Positions 32,671 to 42,127 are shown, counted from the first letter of the stretch. The stretch is 64,000 bases of DNA from J027 sp034437655 (GCA_034437655.1 DAOTTU010000046.1:62001-126000); one strand, 5' to 3'. Notes: generated by a model not told the origin, from the sequence alone. Made by a program: numbers and translations.

Positions 32671-33409
32671 CTTTTCGCGCTTTGATGCCGATGACCCGCT
32701 CAACTGGGATGCTGACGCTGCCAGTGAGGAGGTTGTTGACTGGCCAGAACTTGAAGCCGCACTCGGCCCACAAGCACCACTTCCCCAATATAACTGGTGG
32801 CAGGCCTGGCACCTGGTCCTGAGCAGACCTTTTCCCCAAACATTCGACACACTGCTACAAGATCCCAGCGCGGGGTTAGGCCGTGCTAATTCGTGGTTGG
32901 CGCTGGCGGGTGCAATCAGTAGTGTAGCACCAATCTTTCTTGTCGCAGTCCTGCGGAACACAGATACCTCGGGCCTTTTTGCAGCGGGGATTAGCGCGGC
33001 ATGTATCGCCCCTTTCGGTGTTATCGGTTACATGGTTGTGGTGCTGCTTGGCATGGCGGCTGTACATATCAGTGCTAGAGCGCTGGGTGGGGATGAAACT
33101 TTTGACAAAGCAGCCTATGCGCTGTCATTGTCAATTGCGCCACTGACAGTCGTGGTCAGTATATTGAGTGTAGTGCTAGGGGCGATTATGTCGGCCACCG
33201 TTGCACTGGCCGTGTTCCTCTCAGCAGTAGCGGTTATAGCAGCGAGTGTGTATCAAATCGTACTGGCGGCGATGGCTGTTCAGAGGGTGTACCGCATTGG
33301 GTGGGGCGAAAGCACGATAGCCGCGTTAGCACCATTGCTATTGTTGTATGCGTGCGGGTGTTCGTGCTTGTCGCTTGTATTGGCCTCGGGCAATACGTCT
33401 ATTCTCTAG
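32663..33409 (+). CDS. Yip1-like integral membrane protein
   Basis: A 248-residue protein. An acidic soluble N terminus (about 1-70) is followed by five predicted helices at about 78-100, 103-130, 155-180, 185-210 and 215-240. The hydrophobic layout with a KAAYALSLSIAPL segment before helix three resembles the bacterial Yip1 domain family. Function in bacteria is undefined. ATG 32663 overlaps the VOC stop by eight bases; the upstream in-frame ATG at 32564 is inside the VOC gene and unlikely. It converges with the yggU-like gene. Confidence 0.7.
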   Translation: MPDFSRFDADDPLNWDADAASEEVVDWPELEAALGPQAPLPQYNWWQAWHLVLSRPFPQTFDTLLQDPSAGLGRANSWLALAGAISSVAPIFLVAVLRNTDTSGLFAAGISAACIAPFGVIGYMVVVLLGMAAVHISARALGGDETFDKAAYALSLSIAPLTVVVSILSVVLGAIMSATVALAVFLSAVAVIAASVYQIVLAAMAVQRVYRIGWGESTIAALAPLLLLYACGCSCLSLVLASGNTSIL

Positions 33410-33487
33410 TGCTGTGTCTGGCAAGTCATCCAGAACGAGCGATGAAACAGGCGCGAATTTTGCGCAAAGCCATTCTATGGCGGCGTG

Positions 33488-33787
33488 CTAATTCACTAAC
33501 CGCTGTTCGACGTCTATCGGCTTAATACCATCAACCGAGATGAGCTTCTCTCGCGTGTTTTCCCCGGCAACAATCTCTATCTGCTCGGGGTTAACTTCTA
33601 GTTTTTCAGCAAGGAACTCAACAAGCTGGCGGTCAGCCGCACCGTCGGTATGATTCTCCGTGAGCCGAATTTTCAGTGTGCCGTCTTCTTGCACACCCGC
33701 AATTTCAACGTTGCTGGCACGGGTAACCACTTTCACCGTAAAAGCAGCACCACTATGTGCTTCTGTGATTTCAAACTTTCGTGTCAT
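33488..33787 (-). CDS. YggU/DUF167 family protein
   Basis: A 99-residue protein. The pattern LKIRLTENHTDGAADRQLVEFLAEKL followed by QIEIVAGENTREKLI corresponds to the DUF167 (UPF0235) core, in which the family has APPxxGKAN then GxxSRxK. Here the Pro residues and several Lys are substituted, so it is a divergent member with a short C-terminal extension. Function of DUF167 is unknown. It lies at the end of the pgeF-yggS-yggT cluster, the usual location for this family. Confidence 0.75.
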   Translation of the reverse strand: MTRKFEITEAHSGAAFTVKVVTRASNVEIAGVQEDGTLKIRLTENHTDGAADRQLVEFLAEKLEVNPEQIEIVAGENTREKLISVDGIKPIDVEQRLVN

Positions 33788-33865
33788 GGTTCAGGATTCC
33801 TCTCAGTTTATTTAGCTAAGGGCCGATGTCTCAACGCTTGTGCAGTTCAATTTCAACGATATGAA

Positions 33866-34126
33866 CTATAACCCGGCGGAAATAAACGCCTGAGCAATGA
33901 TATTACCGATAATCTGAATGCCAATCATCGCAATAATTGGGCTGAAGTCGAGCCCGGCCATCGCCCCACCCATCATGTTACGCAGTGGCGCAAGGACTGG
34001 CTCGGTTAACTGATACATCGTGCGTGCAAGTGGGCTGTAGGGGTCTACCTGTACCCAACTCATTAACACGCGCCCCAGAATGATAAACGAATACAACTGT
34101 GTGATAATGAGGATTAGTTCACCCAT
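33866..34126 (-). CDS. YggT family membrane protein
   Basis: An 86-residue protein with two hydrophobic helices (about 3-24 and 62-84) separated by the conserved VDPYSPLARTMYQLTEPVLAPLR segment, the YggT signature. Members are linked to osmotic tolerance and, in Gram-positives and cyanobacteria, to division or nucleoid distribution. It sits 79 bases downstream of yggS in the classical order. Confidence 0.9.
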   Translation of the reverse strand: MGELILIITQLYSFIILGRVLMSWVQVDPYSPLARTMYQLTEPVLAPLRNMMGGAMAGLDFSPIIAMIGIQIIGNIIAQAFISAGL

Positions 34127-34205
34127 TGATTTCTGTTTCTCCTGATACTAGCATTATCTACAAATTTCCTGTCGATAACCCAATTTGTGACGGAATATCC
34201 GGCGC

Positions 34206-34946
34206 TTATTGACGTTCACCAAAGATAGCACGTCCGACCCGAACCATCGTCGCCCCTTCTTCAACGGCAACAACGAAGTCGTTGGTCATACCCATACTAA
34301 GTTCACACCAGGGCACCGCCTCAAAGTCATTACGCAATGCATTCAGCAGACGTCGCAACGATGCAAAAAATGGGCGCACCGTTTCAGCATCTTCGACATA
34401 TGGAGCCATGGTCATCAACCCAACCAGGCGGAGATGCGTATAGGTCGTGGCGTTTTCCACAAATGCCCATAATTGTTCCCGTTGAACACTATTGTTTTCC
34501 CAGTTTGCCACGTCAAACCCATATTTGCTATCTTCACCAGAGACATTCACCTGCAATAAGATGTCAAGCTGGCGTCCGAATTCGGCTGCAAAGCCATTAA
34601 GTCGCCGCAGCAACTTATCACTGTCTATGGAATGTACCACGTCAAAATGTTGTGCCACGTCCCGCGCTTTCCGGCTTTGAACATGGCCAATCATGTGCCA
34701 TTGCATTGTAGAGGTATCGTGGCCAAGCTGCGGTTGCTTTTCAACAGCCTCTTCGACGCGGTTTTCCCCCAAAAACCTTACACCAGCATCGAGCGCAGTC
34801 CGTATTTCATCAACAGTGCGCTTCTTGGAAACTGCGATCAGCTTTACATCTTCCGGCTGACGGCCAATACGCACACAGGCAGCCGCTATTTGCTGCTGAA
34901 TGGCGCTAATGTTCGCCCGGATGTTGCTTGCGCTCAGTTGTTCCAT
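34206..34946 (-). CDS. YggS/PROSC family pyridoxal-phosphate-binding protein
   Basis: A 246-residue single-domain TIM barrel with PLP bound at K41 (LIAVSKKRT). FLGENRVEEA, WHMIGHVQSRK and the C-terminal SMGMTNDFVVAVEEGATMVRVGRAIFG are family hallmarks for phosphate and cofactor binding. These proteins buffer PLP and affect amino-acid homeostasis, without a known catalytic turnover. The gene is flanked by pgeF upstream (18 bases) and yggT downstream, as in many bacteria. Confidence 0.93.
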   Translation of the reverse strand: MEQLSASNIRANISAIQQQIAAACVRIGRQPEDVKLIAVSKKRTVDEIRTALDAGVRFLGENRVEEAVEKQPQLGHDTSTMQWHMIGHVQSRKARDVAQHFDVVHSIDSDKLLRRLNGFAAEFGRQLDILLQVNVSGEDSKYGFDVANWENNSVQREQLWAFVENATTYTHLRLVGLMTMAPYVEDAETVRPFFASLRRLLNALRNDFEAVPWCELSMGMTNDFVVAVEEGATMVRVGRAIFGERQ

Positions 34947-34964
34947 AAGGTTACCGTATCAATA

Positions 34965-35759
34965 TTATAGTTCGTTGAGTGCCATCACTGCGCCGAAACG
35001 GCCAGTTTTACCTTTTTCAGCCCGATGTGAGTAGAAGTCGTCGGTACGCTGTGCTGTACAGATGCCTGCAACCTCAATGTGCTGTACACCAACAGACTCC
35101 AGCAGGCGTCGATTGGCCGCCCACAGGTTCAGGTATGCGCTACCATCAGCCGCACGTGCGATCAGGCCCTCCGTACTACCAAAGCGTGACTGTACCGCCG
35201 CCACCACTTCTTCACCGACCTGATAATGCTCCGGGCCGATGCTGGGGCCAATGGCCGCCTGAATATCTGCTGCAACGGAGCCAAACGCGGTTTGCATGGC
35301 GGCAACGACGGCGCACACAACCCCCGCGACAGTTCCACGCCACCCTGCATGGGCAAGGCCGAGGGCATGTTGCACCGGGTCATAAAATAGCACTGGCACA
35401 CAATCTGCATAGCGCATCGCCAGGCCGATGTCAGTGCGTTGTGTCACCATACCATCAGCACGCGCTAGCCATTTGCGTTGAGGTTGCGGCCCATTGACGA
35501 AAACTGTGTCTGCGCCATGCACTTGCCAGACTGTACACACCTGACGTGGATGCAACCCCAATGTGTGATAGATACGGCGCGAATTTTCTAGCACATTGGC
35601 TTGTGAATCACCAAGCATTCCACCGACATTGAGTGTGTCAAATGGGCCCTTGCTTACCCCGCCATGCCGCGTGAAAACACCATGTCGTAAGGGGGCATGA
35701 TGCCAGCAATCAAATTGGTAATAAATAGGGTGGTGCGGCTCACTGACGACGCGTTGCAT
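34965..35759 (-). CDS. pgeF: PgeF/YlmD-type multicopper-like protein (peptidoglycan editing / purine nucleosidase family)
   Basis: A 264-residue member of the DUF152 family. Metal-site residues H81 (WQVHGAD), C120 (YADCVPV) and H137 (LAHAGWRGT) are present. The family was called laccase-like; bacterial members act on purine nucleosides and one corrects misincorporated peptidoglycan precursors. First gene of the yggS/T/U cluster, transcribed from an extended -10 promoter at 35799. Which activity applies here cannot be told from sequence. Confidence 0.9.
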   Translation of the reverse strand: MQRVVSEPHHPIYYQFDCWHHAPLRHGVFTRHGGVSKGPFDTLNVGGMLGDSQANVLENSRRIYHTLGLHPRQVCTVWQVHGADTVFVNGPQPQRKWLARADGMVTQRTDIGLAMRYADCVPVLFYDPVQHALGLAHAGWRGTVAGVVCAVVAAMQTAFGSVAADIQAAIGPSIGPEHYQVGEEVVAAVQSRFGSTEGLIARAADGSAYLNLWAANRRLLESVGVQHIEVAGICTAQRTDDFYSHRAEKGKTGRFGAVMALNEL

Positions 35760-35798
35760 ACCCTCGCCTCAACTCTGTGTCTGCTTTCATTTTCTGGC

Positions 35799-35807
35799 AT
35801 TATAGCA
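35799..35807 (-). promoter_or_regulatory. Extended -10 promoter of the pgeF-yggS-yggT-yggU cluster
   Basis: Minus-strand TGCTATAAT, a perfect extended -10, about 40 bases before the pgeF ATG. The remaining intergenic bases to 36045 are AT-rich and hold no other recognisable element. Confidence 0.6.
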
Positions 35808-36045
35808 TAAGGGTTCGATGGTAAATCTAACCTTCATAAAAAATTCGCAAGCAACCGTTGAAATCCATTAATTTCGTATGATAGAATGCGGCATTCTTTC
35901 CTGGATTCTTATAAATTTCAGACTTCTTCAACTTACAATACATCCAAAACGAGCGGTTTAGATACACAGTGCCAACACCACTACACGCTTCGCTGATACG
36001 CACTTGAGGTGCATCTAACGCTAAGTGAAATAAGGACGAGAAGCC

Positions 36046-36519
36046 ATGACAGACACCGTACATTATCTTACAGCAGAAGGGTATGCTGAACTAGAGCGCA
36101 AGCTCGAATACCTACGCAATGAGCGGCGACAAGAAATCGCTGAGCGCCTGCGGGTGGTGATGTCCGAGGGTGGTGAACTCAGTGAAAACGCCGAATACGA
36201 GGACGCTAAAAACGATCAGGCCTTTGTTGAAGGTGAAATTCAGCGACTGGAGCAAATCCTCGGCAGCGCCGAAATCATTGAAGACGATGCGCCAAAAGAT
36301 AGCGTTAGCCTGGGTAATCGTGTCACCTTGCGCGAAAAAGGCGTGGAAGAAACCGAGGTTTATCACCTGGTTGGCCCGGCAGAGGCCAATCCAAAAACGG
36401 GCAAAATTTCATACAAAAGCCCACTGGGGCAGTCTTTGTTGGGCCAACAAGTTGGCGACCGTGTGGTCGTAAAAGCGCCTGATGGAGATATTGTGTTTGA
36501 AGTGCTGGGGATCGAGTAG
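36046..36519 (+). CDS. greA: Transcription elongation factor GreA
   Basis: A 157-residue factor that rescues backtracked RNA polymerase by stimulating transcript cleavage. An N-terminal coiled coil (about 8-78) carries the tip motif GGELSENAEYEDAKNDQAF; Glu replaces the usual first acidic Asp, a conservative change. The C-terminal FKBP-like domain ends in GDRVVVKAPDG. The start ATG has AAGGACGAG upstream. A strong terminator follows before lysS. Confidence 0.96.
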   Translation: MTDTVHYLTAEGYAELERKLEYLRNERRQEIAERLRVVMSEGGELSENAEYEDAKNDQAFVEGEIQRLEQILGSAEIIEDDAPKDSVSLGNRVTLREKGVEETEVYHLVGPAEANPKTGKISYKSPLGQSLLGQQVGDRVVVKAPDGDIVFEVLGIE

Positions 36520-36550
36520 CATCGACTACTCTCTGTTGGACCATCGTCGC

Positions 36551-36588
36551 GCCCGTGTCTGGCACTTCCCATACACGGGTCTTTTTTT
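36551..36588 (+). terminator. Rho-independent terminator after greA
   Basis: CCCGTGT (36552-36558) pairs with ACACGGG (36573-36579), with an outer G-U pair, followed by a T-rich tract. Confidence 0.8.
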
Positions 36589-36639
36589 GCTATCGTTGCT
36601 TTCGTGAGCAAAGCTGAGAATCAGAAGAAAGGGATTGGA

Positions 36640-38166
36640 ATGAGCTGGCAACCGACCAATACAGTTGAAGAAGACCGCCTGGAAAAGCTACGTCGCCTTG
36701 AAACCGCAGGTGTTAACCCCTACCCACCTCGGGTCGAGCGCACCCATACTGCGGCCGAAGCCATCGTTGCCTATGAAGACGCTGAAAAAGCGAACCCGGA
36801 CACCCCCGACGACATCAGTGTGACGGTTTGTGGGCGTGTTGTGCGACAGAATGTGAAGGGCAAGATTTATTTCGGGCACATCGAAGACGGTAGCGGGCGC
36901 GTGCAGCTTATGATCCGCATTAACGTGATTGGTGAGGAAAAGTTTGCGCTCATCAAGCAAAACCTCGATATGGGCGATTTTGTACAGGCTAGCGGTACTA
37001 TGTTGCGTACCAGAATGGGTGAGGTATCGGTAAATGTTGAGGCGCTCGAGATTCTTTCGAAGTCGTTGAAGCCGCTCCCGGTGATTAAGGAACGTGAACT
37101 AGAAGACGGCACGATTGAACGCTATGGTGAGTTCAGCGACGTCGAAGAACGCTACCGCCAACGTTATGCTGACCTCGCTGTGAACCCTGATGTGAAAGAA
37201 GTCTTCCGTACCAGGGCGCGGATTATCCGTGAAATGCGTCATTTTCTGGATGAACGTGACTTTTTGGAAGTTGAGACGCCAATTTTGCAGCCACTTTATG
37301 GTGGTGCAGCGGCGCGTCCCTTCACCACCCACCATAACCAACTGCACCAGGAACTATATCTGCGCATCAGCTTTGAACTGTACTTGAAACGGCTGTTGGT
37401 TGGCGGCTTAGATCGGGTTTACGAAATTGGGCGCGACTTCCGTAATGAGGGTGTGAGCCACAAGCATAACCCAGAATTCACACAGATGGAACTATACCAG
37501 GCTTACACCGACTACTATGGCATGATGGACATTGCCGAAGCGATGGTGAAGCACATCGCGCAAACCGTACTCGGTACTACAACCCTAACCTATAAAGAAT
37601 ATAGCATCGACCTCGGGCAGTCCTGGCGACGGGTTACCATGCGCGACTTGATTCAGGAACGGCTTGGCATTGATTATGATGCTCATCCTACTGCCGAAGC
37701 GCTTGAAGCCGCTATTCGTGATGCTGGCATCCCCGTGCAACCTAATATGAATCGCGGCAAGCTCATTGAGCATCTGCTGGAACAAATTGAACCTGAGTTG
37801 ATTCAGCCGACGTTTGTCATGGACTATCCCATCCAGATTTCGCCACTGGCTAAGAAGAAGGCTGGTTCTGAGGATCATGTCGAGCGCTTCGAACTCTACA
37901 TGGGTGGGATTGAGCTTGGGAATGCCTTTACAGAATTGAATGATCCGCTTGATCAGGAACAACGTTTCATTGAACTTAGCCGCTTGTATGCGGATGACGA
38001 CGATGACGCCAACCCCATTGACGAGGACTATCTCAATGCGATGCGCTATGGCATGCCGCCCTGCGGTGGACTGGGGATTGGGGTAGACCGTCTGGTGATG
38101 ATGTTTACTAACCGGCCCAACATCCGTGAAGTATTACTCTTTCCACATTTGCGCAGTCGGGATTAA
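36640..38166 (+). CDS. lysS: Lysyl-tRNA synthetase, class II
   Basis: Charges tRNA-Lys with lysine. It has 508 residues, with an N-terminal OB-fold anticodon-binding domain (about 60-165) and a class II catalytic core. Motif 2 is RDFRNEGVSHKHNPEFTQME, and motif 3 is GIGVDRLVMMF near the C terminus. ATG 36640 (MSWQPTNT) follows AAAGGG; the in-frame GTG at 36604 has no ribosome-binding sequence. It lies 51 bases after the greA terminator, and no separate promoter is evident, so readthrough may supply expression. Confidence 0.96.
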   Translation: MSWQPTNTVEEDRLEKLRRLETAGVNPYPPRVERTHTAAEAIVAYEDAEKANPDTPDDISVTVCGRVVRQNVKGKIYFGHIEDGSGRVQLMIRINVIGEEKFALIKQNLDMGDFVQASGTMLRTRMGEVSVNVEALEILSKSLKPLPVIKERELEDGTIERYGEFSDVEERYRQRYADLAVNPDVKEVFRTRARIIREMRHFLDERDFLEVETPILQPLYGGAAARPFTTHHNQLHQELYLRISFELYLKRLLVGGLDRVYEIGRDFRNEGVSHKHNPEFTQMELYQAYTDYYGMMDIAEAMVKHIAQTVLGTTTLTYKEYSIDLGQSWRRVTMRDLIQERLGIDYDAHPTAEALEAAIRDAGIPVQPNMNRGKLIEHLLEQIEPELIQPTFVMDYPIQISPLAKKKAGSEDHVERFELYMGGIELGNAFTELNDPLDQEQRFIELSRLYADDDDDANPIDEDYLNAMRYGMPPCGGLGIGVDRLVMMFTNRPNIREVLLFPHLRSRD

Positions 38167-38213
38167 ACTCGTTAAACTGTGAAAAAGTGCCGTAAACAAA
38201 TGGAGTCCGACTT

Positions 38214-39452
38214 ATGACGACCACCCCTGACCATAACGCCGCAACCCCTCATATTGACCACGCCGCTATTCTGGAAAAACTGGGCGAAGGTGTGTTGATT
38301 TTCGGTGCAGACGACAAGCTGCTGTTAGACAACCACGTGGCACGGAAAATTCTGGGCTCCAATATGGTCGTCATTCGTCAGCAGGGGTGGCCCGCATTTG
38401 CCTTGATTGTTGACCGTGACCAGGCCGACGACGTGACAGCCGACAGCCTGCGGGCGAAGTCGCTGCGACAAACTGACCCGGTGCGCTTTCGGATTCTGGT
38501 CGCAGATGCATATGTCCCGTGCTGGCTTTCCGCCGTGCATCAGGAAGACGTTACCCCACTGACTATTGTGACCCTTGAACAGGCAGACTGGACCCCAATC
38601 CACGAGTTTATGGCCAACATGCGCAAGGAAGGCACCCCCGCCATTGAAGACACGCTTGGCCATGCCAAATTCATGATTCAGATCGCGAAGCGGACGAATG
38701 AGAAGACCAAAGTCCCGCAATTAGCCGGGCAAATGCAACGTTTCGCCACTCTGATCCATGAAGAAATGGAACACTTGCAAATTCTGCTACGCCAGATGCA
38801 TCGTCTGGAAGAAATCCGCACTGGCAATGTCCGGCAGGCGATTGCCCAGCAACGCAAACGTGTTGACCTGGAAGACTTCTTCGAAGATTTTCTTGAAGAA
38901 TTGTCTGAAGAATACAGCAAACGCGACGGTCAAGAAGACAAAGATGTCCGTGACCGCATCAATATGGACATTGACGCCGACCTCTATATTGACGCCTCTG
39001 TGCCGCATATGGAAACCGTCATTCATGATGTGTTGAATAACGCGCTACTTTATAGCAAGCCAGACTCCCCCCTTCAAATTCGGGCATTTGCTACCAATCA
39101 GCGTAAAAGTGTGCAGATCAATGTCATTGATGAGGGCATCGGCATTCGTGAATCTGAATATGACCGTGTTTTTACCTTGTTCAAACGGGCGCGGCAGCCT
39201 CAGGTTATCGCAGAATTTGGCTTTGGGGTGAGCCTGGCGTTGGTTAAGTCAGAAATGGAAGCCATGAACGGGCGCATCTGGTTCAACAGTGAGGAAAAAG
39301 TGGGGACCATCTTTAGCTTGAAATTCCCGGCACACATCAAGAGCGACCCACCACCTGCGACGACCGCCGCCGATACTGAAGCGGAAACCCAGTCCACCAC
39401 CCCTGAGTCCACACCAAAAGAGGATACAACGCCGCAACCACCGTCGTCATGA
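38214..39452 (+). CDS. Cytoplasmic sensor histidine kinase with PAS-like domain
   Basis: A 412-residue protein without membrane helices. A PAS-like domain occupies about 15-125 (LGEGVLIFGADDKLLLDN). A helical region follows (about 130-235), then an ATPase domain with N box HDVLNNALLYS, G1 DEGIGI, F region FTLFKRA and G2 FGFGVSLALVKSEM. The helical region lacks the usual HE-x-[RK]-x-P phosphorylation motif; candidate histidines are in DTLGHAKFM and LIHEEMEHL. The C-terminal 45 residues are Thr/Pro/Glu-rich. No response regulator is adjacent. It may be an orphan kinase or a GHKL ATPase with another output. Confidence 0.8.
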   Translation: MTTTPDHNAATPHIDHAAILEKLGEGVLIFGADDKLLLDNHVARKILGSNMVVIRQQGWPAFALIVDRDQADDVTADSLRAKSLRQTDPVRFRILVADAYVPCWLSAVHQEDVTPLTIVTLEQADWTPIHEFMANMRKEGTPAIEDTLGHAKFMIQIAKRTNEKTKVPQLAGQMQRFATLIHEEMEHLQILLRQMHRLEEIRTGNVRQAIAQQRKRVDLEDFFEDFLEELSEEYSKRDGQEDKDVRDRINMDIDADLYIDASVPHMETVIHDVLNNALLYSKPDSPLQIRAFATNQRKSVQINVIDEGIGIRESEYDRVFTLFKRARQPQVIAEFGFGVSLALVKSEMEAMNGRIWFNSEEKVGTIFSLKFPAHIKSDPPPATTAADTEAETQSTTPESTPKEDTTPQPPSS

Positions 39453-39541
39453 ATTGAACCCGGTCTGGCATTACGCGGTAAGCTGTTTAGAATCAATTTT
39501 GAGATAAGACCACGACCTATTCTGTACTGGAGTACCTCAAC

Positions 39542-41341
39542 GTGAGACCACAGTATTTATTGAGCATTTGTATTCTCATCGCTGCGATGTTGCTGGTAGC
39601 GTGTAGTGAAGGCAGTAGCACCAGCGGCGAATTACCGCCCCTGGAAGGCACCGCCGCCCCCGGCCCCATCACGACGCCGACGTATGTTCCGCTAGCGGTG
39701 GATGACGAAATTCAAGCGCCAGACTGGAGCCGAGGCGAGCATATGTACGCAGCCATGCGCCCGGAATACGCTGTAGATGTCGATGAGTTTGTAGACAAGA
39801 CCCGCTACTATGTCGAGGCAGAACTCGAATATGGCATCGAAGCCGTTGTGATTAATGGCCAGCAGCTTGTGCGCTTTACCAACACTACTGAAGTTGCGTT
39901 AGATGAGATCGTATTTCGGCTGACGGGGAACATCGGGCGGCAAGCGCTGCAAATCCGTGTCGACAACGTCACGCTGGACGGCGCTCCCATTGAACCTATC
40001 TATGAAGCACGAGGCAGTGTGATGGCGGTGCCGTTGCCTGAAACCCTGCCCATTGGTGAATCGGTTGAGATCGGCATGGACTTCATTTTCGTTGCAGAAA
40101 ACGGCGTACTACCAACCCAGCTTGGTTATGCTAACGACCAGTTCCAGATGGTGAACTGGCTGCCGGTGGTGTCAGTGCATGAAGGGCCAGAACTGGGCTG
40201 GTTCCGTGACCGTATCTTCGGCAATGACTGGGACCCCTACTACGGCGAAATGGCGCTGTTCGAATTGATGTTCACCTACGATAGCGATCTACCACTGGCG
40301 ATCACGGGCATCACCATCGAAGAAATTGACAACAGCGACGGCACTGTTACACACCACATTGTGACCGGGCCCGTGCGCGACAATTTCATCATCACCAGCC
40401 CGCAGTTCGGCGTGATTACTGATATTACTGAAGGCGTTACGGTGAACGTGTATTTTATGCCGGGCGGTGAACGGGCCGCTGAATGGGTGATGGAAACCTC
40501 ATTGCGCTCGCTGGAAATCTTCAATGAAACCTTCGGTGAATATCCCTATAGCACGCTCGACGTTGCCCAGACTGAAACCAATGTTGGCGGGGTCGAATAT
40601 TCGAATGTGATCCTTATTGACCGTGGTTTCTGGCAAAACGGGAGTCCTGTCACTGAGTTTATTACCGCTCACGAGGTCGCGCACCAGTGGTGGTATCTGC
40701 TGGTCGGCAATAACCAGACCCGCGCCCCCTATATGGACGAAGCAATGGCCTCATTTTCTGAGGGTGTATACTGGCGCGAAGCCTACGACGATAACGGCGA
40801 ACGCTACGATAACTGGATTGCGAGTGAACGCAACACGGTGAATCAGGTGCGCTTCAACGTGGACGACATGTCGATGTATCAGGAGCCAAACGAAATCAAC
40901 CCGCCCCAGTTTGCAGCGGTGGTCTACTATACCCAGGGTAGTGTTTTCTACGATACGTTAGAACAAGCGTTGCGTACCCCGGCCAATCGTATTGGCGAAA
41001 CTTTTGCCGCGCAGGGCATTCACCAGCAAGATACTATCGCCGCTGTGCAAAACGATACCAGCTTTACGCGGCACTATAACCGAGCGCTCTATGAAGTCGA
41101 TAAGGCAGAAATGACCTATCGCGCTTTACAACATTACTTCGACAAGATGAAGTACAAACTCAGTAATCCCGCTGAAATCCTGCAAAGCTATGAAGCAGTC
41201 ACCGGGCAAGAGCTGGACGCCATCTTCTACGAATTCTTTGGTGAATTCCCTGGGCTGGACCCCGCCGTGATTGAAGGCGAGGCCCCAACAGACGCCACCA
41301 ACGAGGCAGAAAACGTCAATACCAGCTTTATCGGCGGCTAG
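39542..41341 (+). CDS. M1 family metallopeptidase lipoprotein
   Basis: An exported aminopeptidase-like lipoprotein of 599 residues. The N-terminal lipobox is LVAC (Cys21 region), then a Pro/Gly/Thr tether. The catalytic HEVAH (H377, E378, H381) with E400 in MDEAMASF completes the HExxH-x18-E zinc site. GGVEYSN takes the place of the GAMEN exopeptidase motif. Gluzincin M1 enzymes remove N-terminal residues from peptides; here it would act outside the membrane. GTG start with CTGGAG upstream; TTGAGA and TGTACT (39499 and 39523, spacer 18) form a plausible promoter. A terminator follows. Confidence 0.92.
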   Translation: MRPQYLLSICILIAAMLLVACSEGSSTSGELPPLEGTAAPGPITTPTYVPLAVDDEIQAPDWSRGEHMYAAMRPEYAVDVDEFVDKTRYYVEAELEYGIEAVVINGQQLVRFTNTTEVALDEIVFRLTGNIGRQALQIRVDNVTLDGAPIEPIYEARGSVMAVPLPETLPIGESVEIGMDFIFVAENGVLPTQLGYANDQFQMVNWLPVVSVHEGPELGWFRDRIFGNDWDPYYGEMALFELMFTYDSDLPLAITGITIEEIDNSDGTVTHHIVTGPVRDNFIITSPQFGVITDITEGVTVNVYFMPGGERAAEWVMETSLRSLEIFNETFGEYPYSTLDVAQTETNVGGVEYSNVILIDRGFWQNGSPVTEFITAHEVAHQWWYLLVGNNQTRAPYMDEAMASFSEGVYWREAYDDNGERYDNWIASERNTVNQVRFNVDDMSMYQEPNEINPPQFAAVVYYTQGSVFYDTLEQALRTPANRIGETFAAQGIHQQDTIAAVQNDTSFTRHYNRALYEVDKAEMTYRALQHYFDKMKYKLSNPAEILQSYEAVTGQELDAIFYEFFGEFPGLDPAVIEGEAPTDATNEAENVNTSFIGG

Positions 41342-41371
41342 CTGACAACCGTCTGGCATCAACTACAACAA

Positions 41372-41405
41372 GGGCATGATTCCATATTCGGAACATGCTC
41401 TTTTT
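41372..41405 (+). terminator. Rho-independent terminator after the M1 peptidase gene
   Basis: Seven-base-pair stem GGGCATG/CATGCTC plus four further pairs TTCC/GGAA beyond a one-base bulge, six-base loop, then TTTTT. The T-tract runs into the -35 of the upp promoter. Confidence 0.8.
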
Positions 41406-41409
41406 AATT

Positions 41410-41438
41410 TTGACAGCAACCACCCCCCTCTCTATAAT
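41410..41438 (+). promoter_or_regulatory. Consensus sigma-70 promoter of upp
   Basis: TTGACA (41410-41415), 17-base spacer, TATAAT (41433-41438): a perfect match to the consensus at both hexamers. Transcription would start near 41445, leaving a leader of about 50 bases. Confidence 0.88.
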
Positions 41439-41497
41439 CTGCCGTGGCTCAATGACAACAAGCGAAGCCCGATTAAGCAAGGAAGGCGATCTGTTAC

Positions 41498-42124
41498 ATG
41501 GAAAACGTTCACGTCTCAAATCATCCGCTGCTGTTGCACAAACTGACCCTGTTGCGTAATGCTGAAACCAAACACCGCCAATTTCGTGAACTGGTCGGTG
41601 AAATGGCGAAGCTCCTGTGTTACGAAGCCACTCGCGACTTACCCGTGCAAGATACGACTGTTACAACCCCGATGGGTGAAGCTGGCGGCCAACGTCTGAT
41701 GACAGAAATCGGGTTGGTGCCAATCTTACGCGCCGGTCTCGGTATGGTGGACGGATTGCTGGAAATGATCCCCAGTTCGCAGGTATGGCATCTCGGCTTT
41801 TATCGCGACGAGGAAACACTGCGCCCGGTGGCCTACTACAACAAACTTCCGAACGAAGCGACGGTGCAGGTCTGCCTTGTGTTGGACCCAATGCTGGCGA
41901 CAGGTGGTTCGGCCGTTGCGGCTGTGCAAACCCTCAAAGACTGGGGAATAGACCACATCAAATTCGTAGGGCTAATCGGTGCGCCCGAAGGCATTCAACA
42001 CTTTCACAAGCACCACCCCGAGGTTCCCATCCATTTAGCGGCGGTAGACGAACGGCTCAACGACATCGGCTTTATTGTGCCGGGGCTGGGCGATGCAGGT
42101 GACCGTCAGTTTGGCACTGCATAG
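41498..42124 (+). CDS. upp: Uracil phosphoribosyltransferase
   Basis: Pyrimidine salvage enzyme converting uracil and PRPP to UMP. At 208 residues it has normal length. The PRPP loop LDPMLATGGSA, RAGLGMVDG, and the C-terminal GFIVPGLGDAGDRQFGT that contacts uracil are all intact. It is driven by a consensus promoter and followed three bases later by the WecA-like gene, a pairing (upp with an undecaprenyl-phosphate sugar transferase) seen in Gram-positive-type genomes near the ATP synthase operon. Confidence 0.96.
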   Translation: MENVHVSNHPLLLHKLTLLRNAETKHRQFRELVGEMAKLLCYEATRDLPVQDTTVTTPMGEAGGQRLMTEIGLVPILRAGLGMVDGLLEMIPSSQVWHLGFYRDEETLRPVAYYNKLPNEATVQVCLVLDPMLATGGSAVAAVQTLKDWGIDHIKFVGLIGAPEGIQHFHKHHPEVPIHLAAVDERLNDIGFIVPGLGDAGDRQFGTA

Positions 42125-42127
42125 ATT

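Noticed and set aside
34979..35497. 172-codon plus-strand frame over pgeF
   Set aside because: Antisense shadow of a conserved gene; composition is Arg/Gln/His-rich.
35827..36063. 78-codon minus-strand frame in the pgeF-greA gap
   Set aside because: Runs into the greA start region, lacks a ribosome-binding site and resembles no family; AT-rich spacer is a better explanation.
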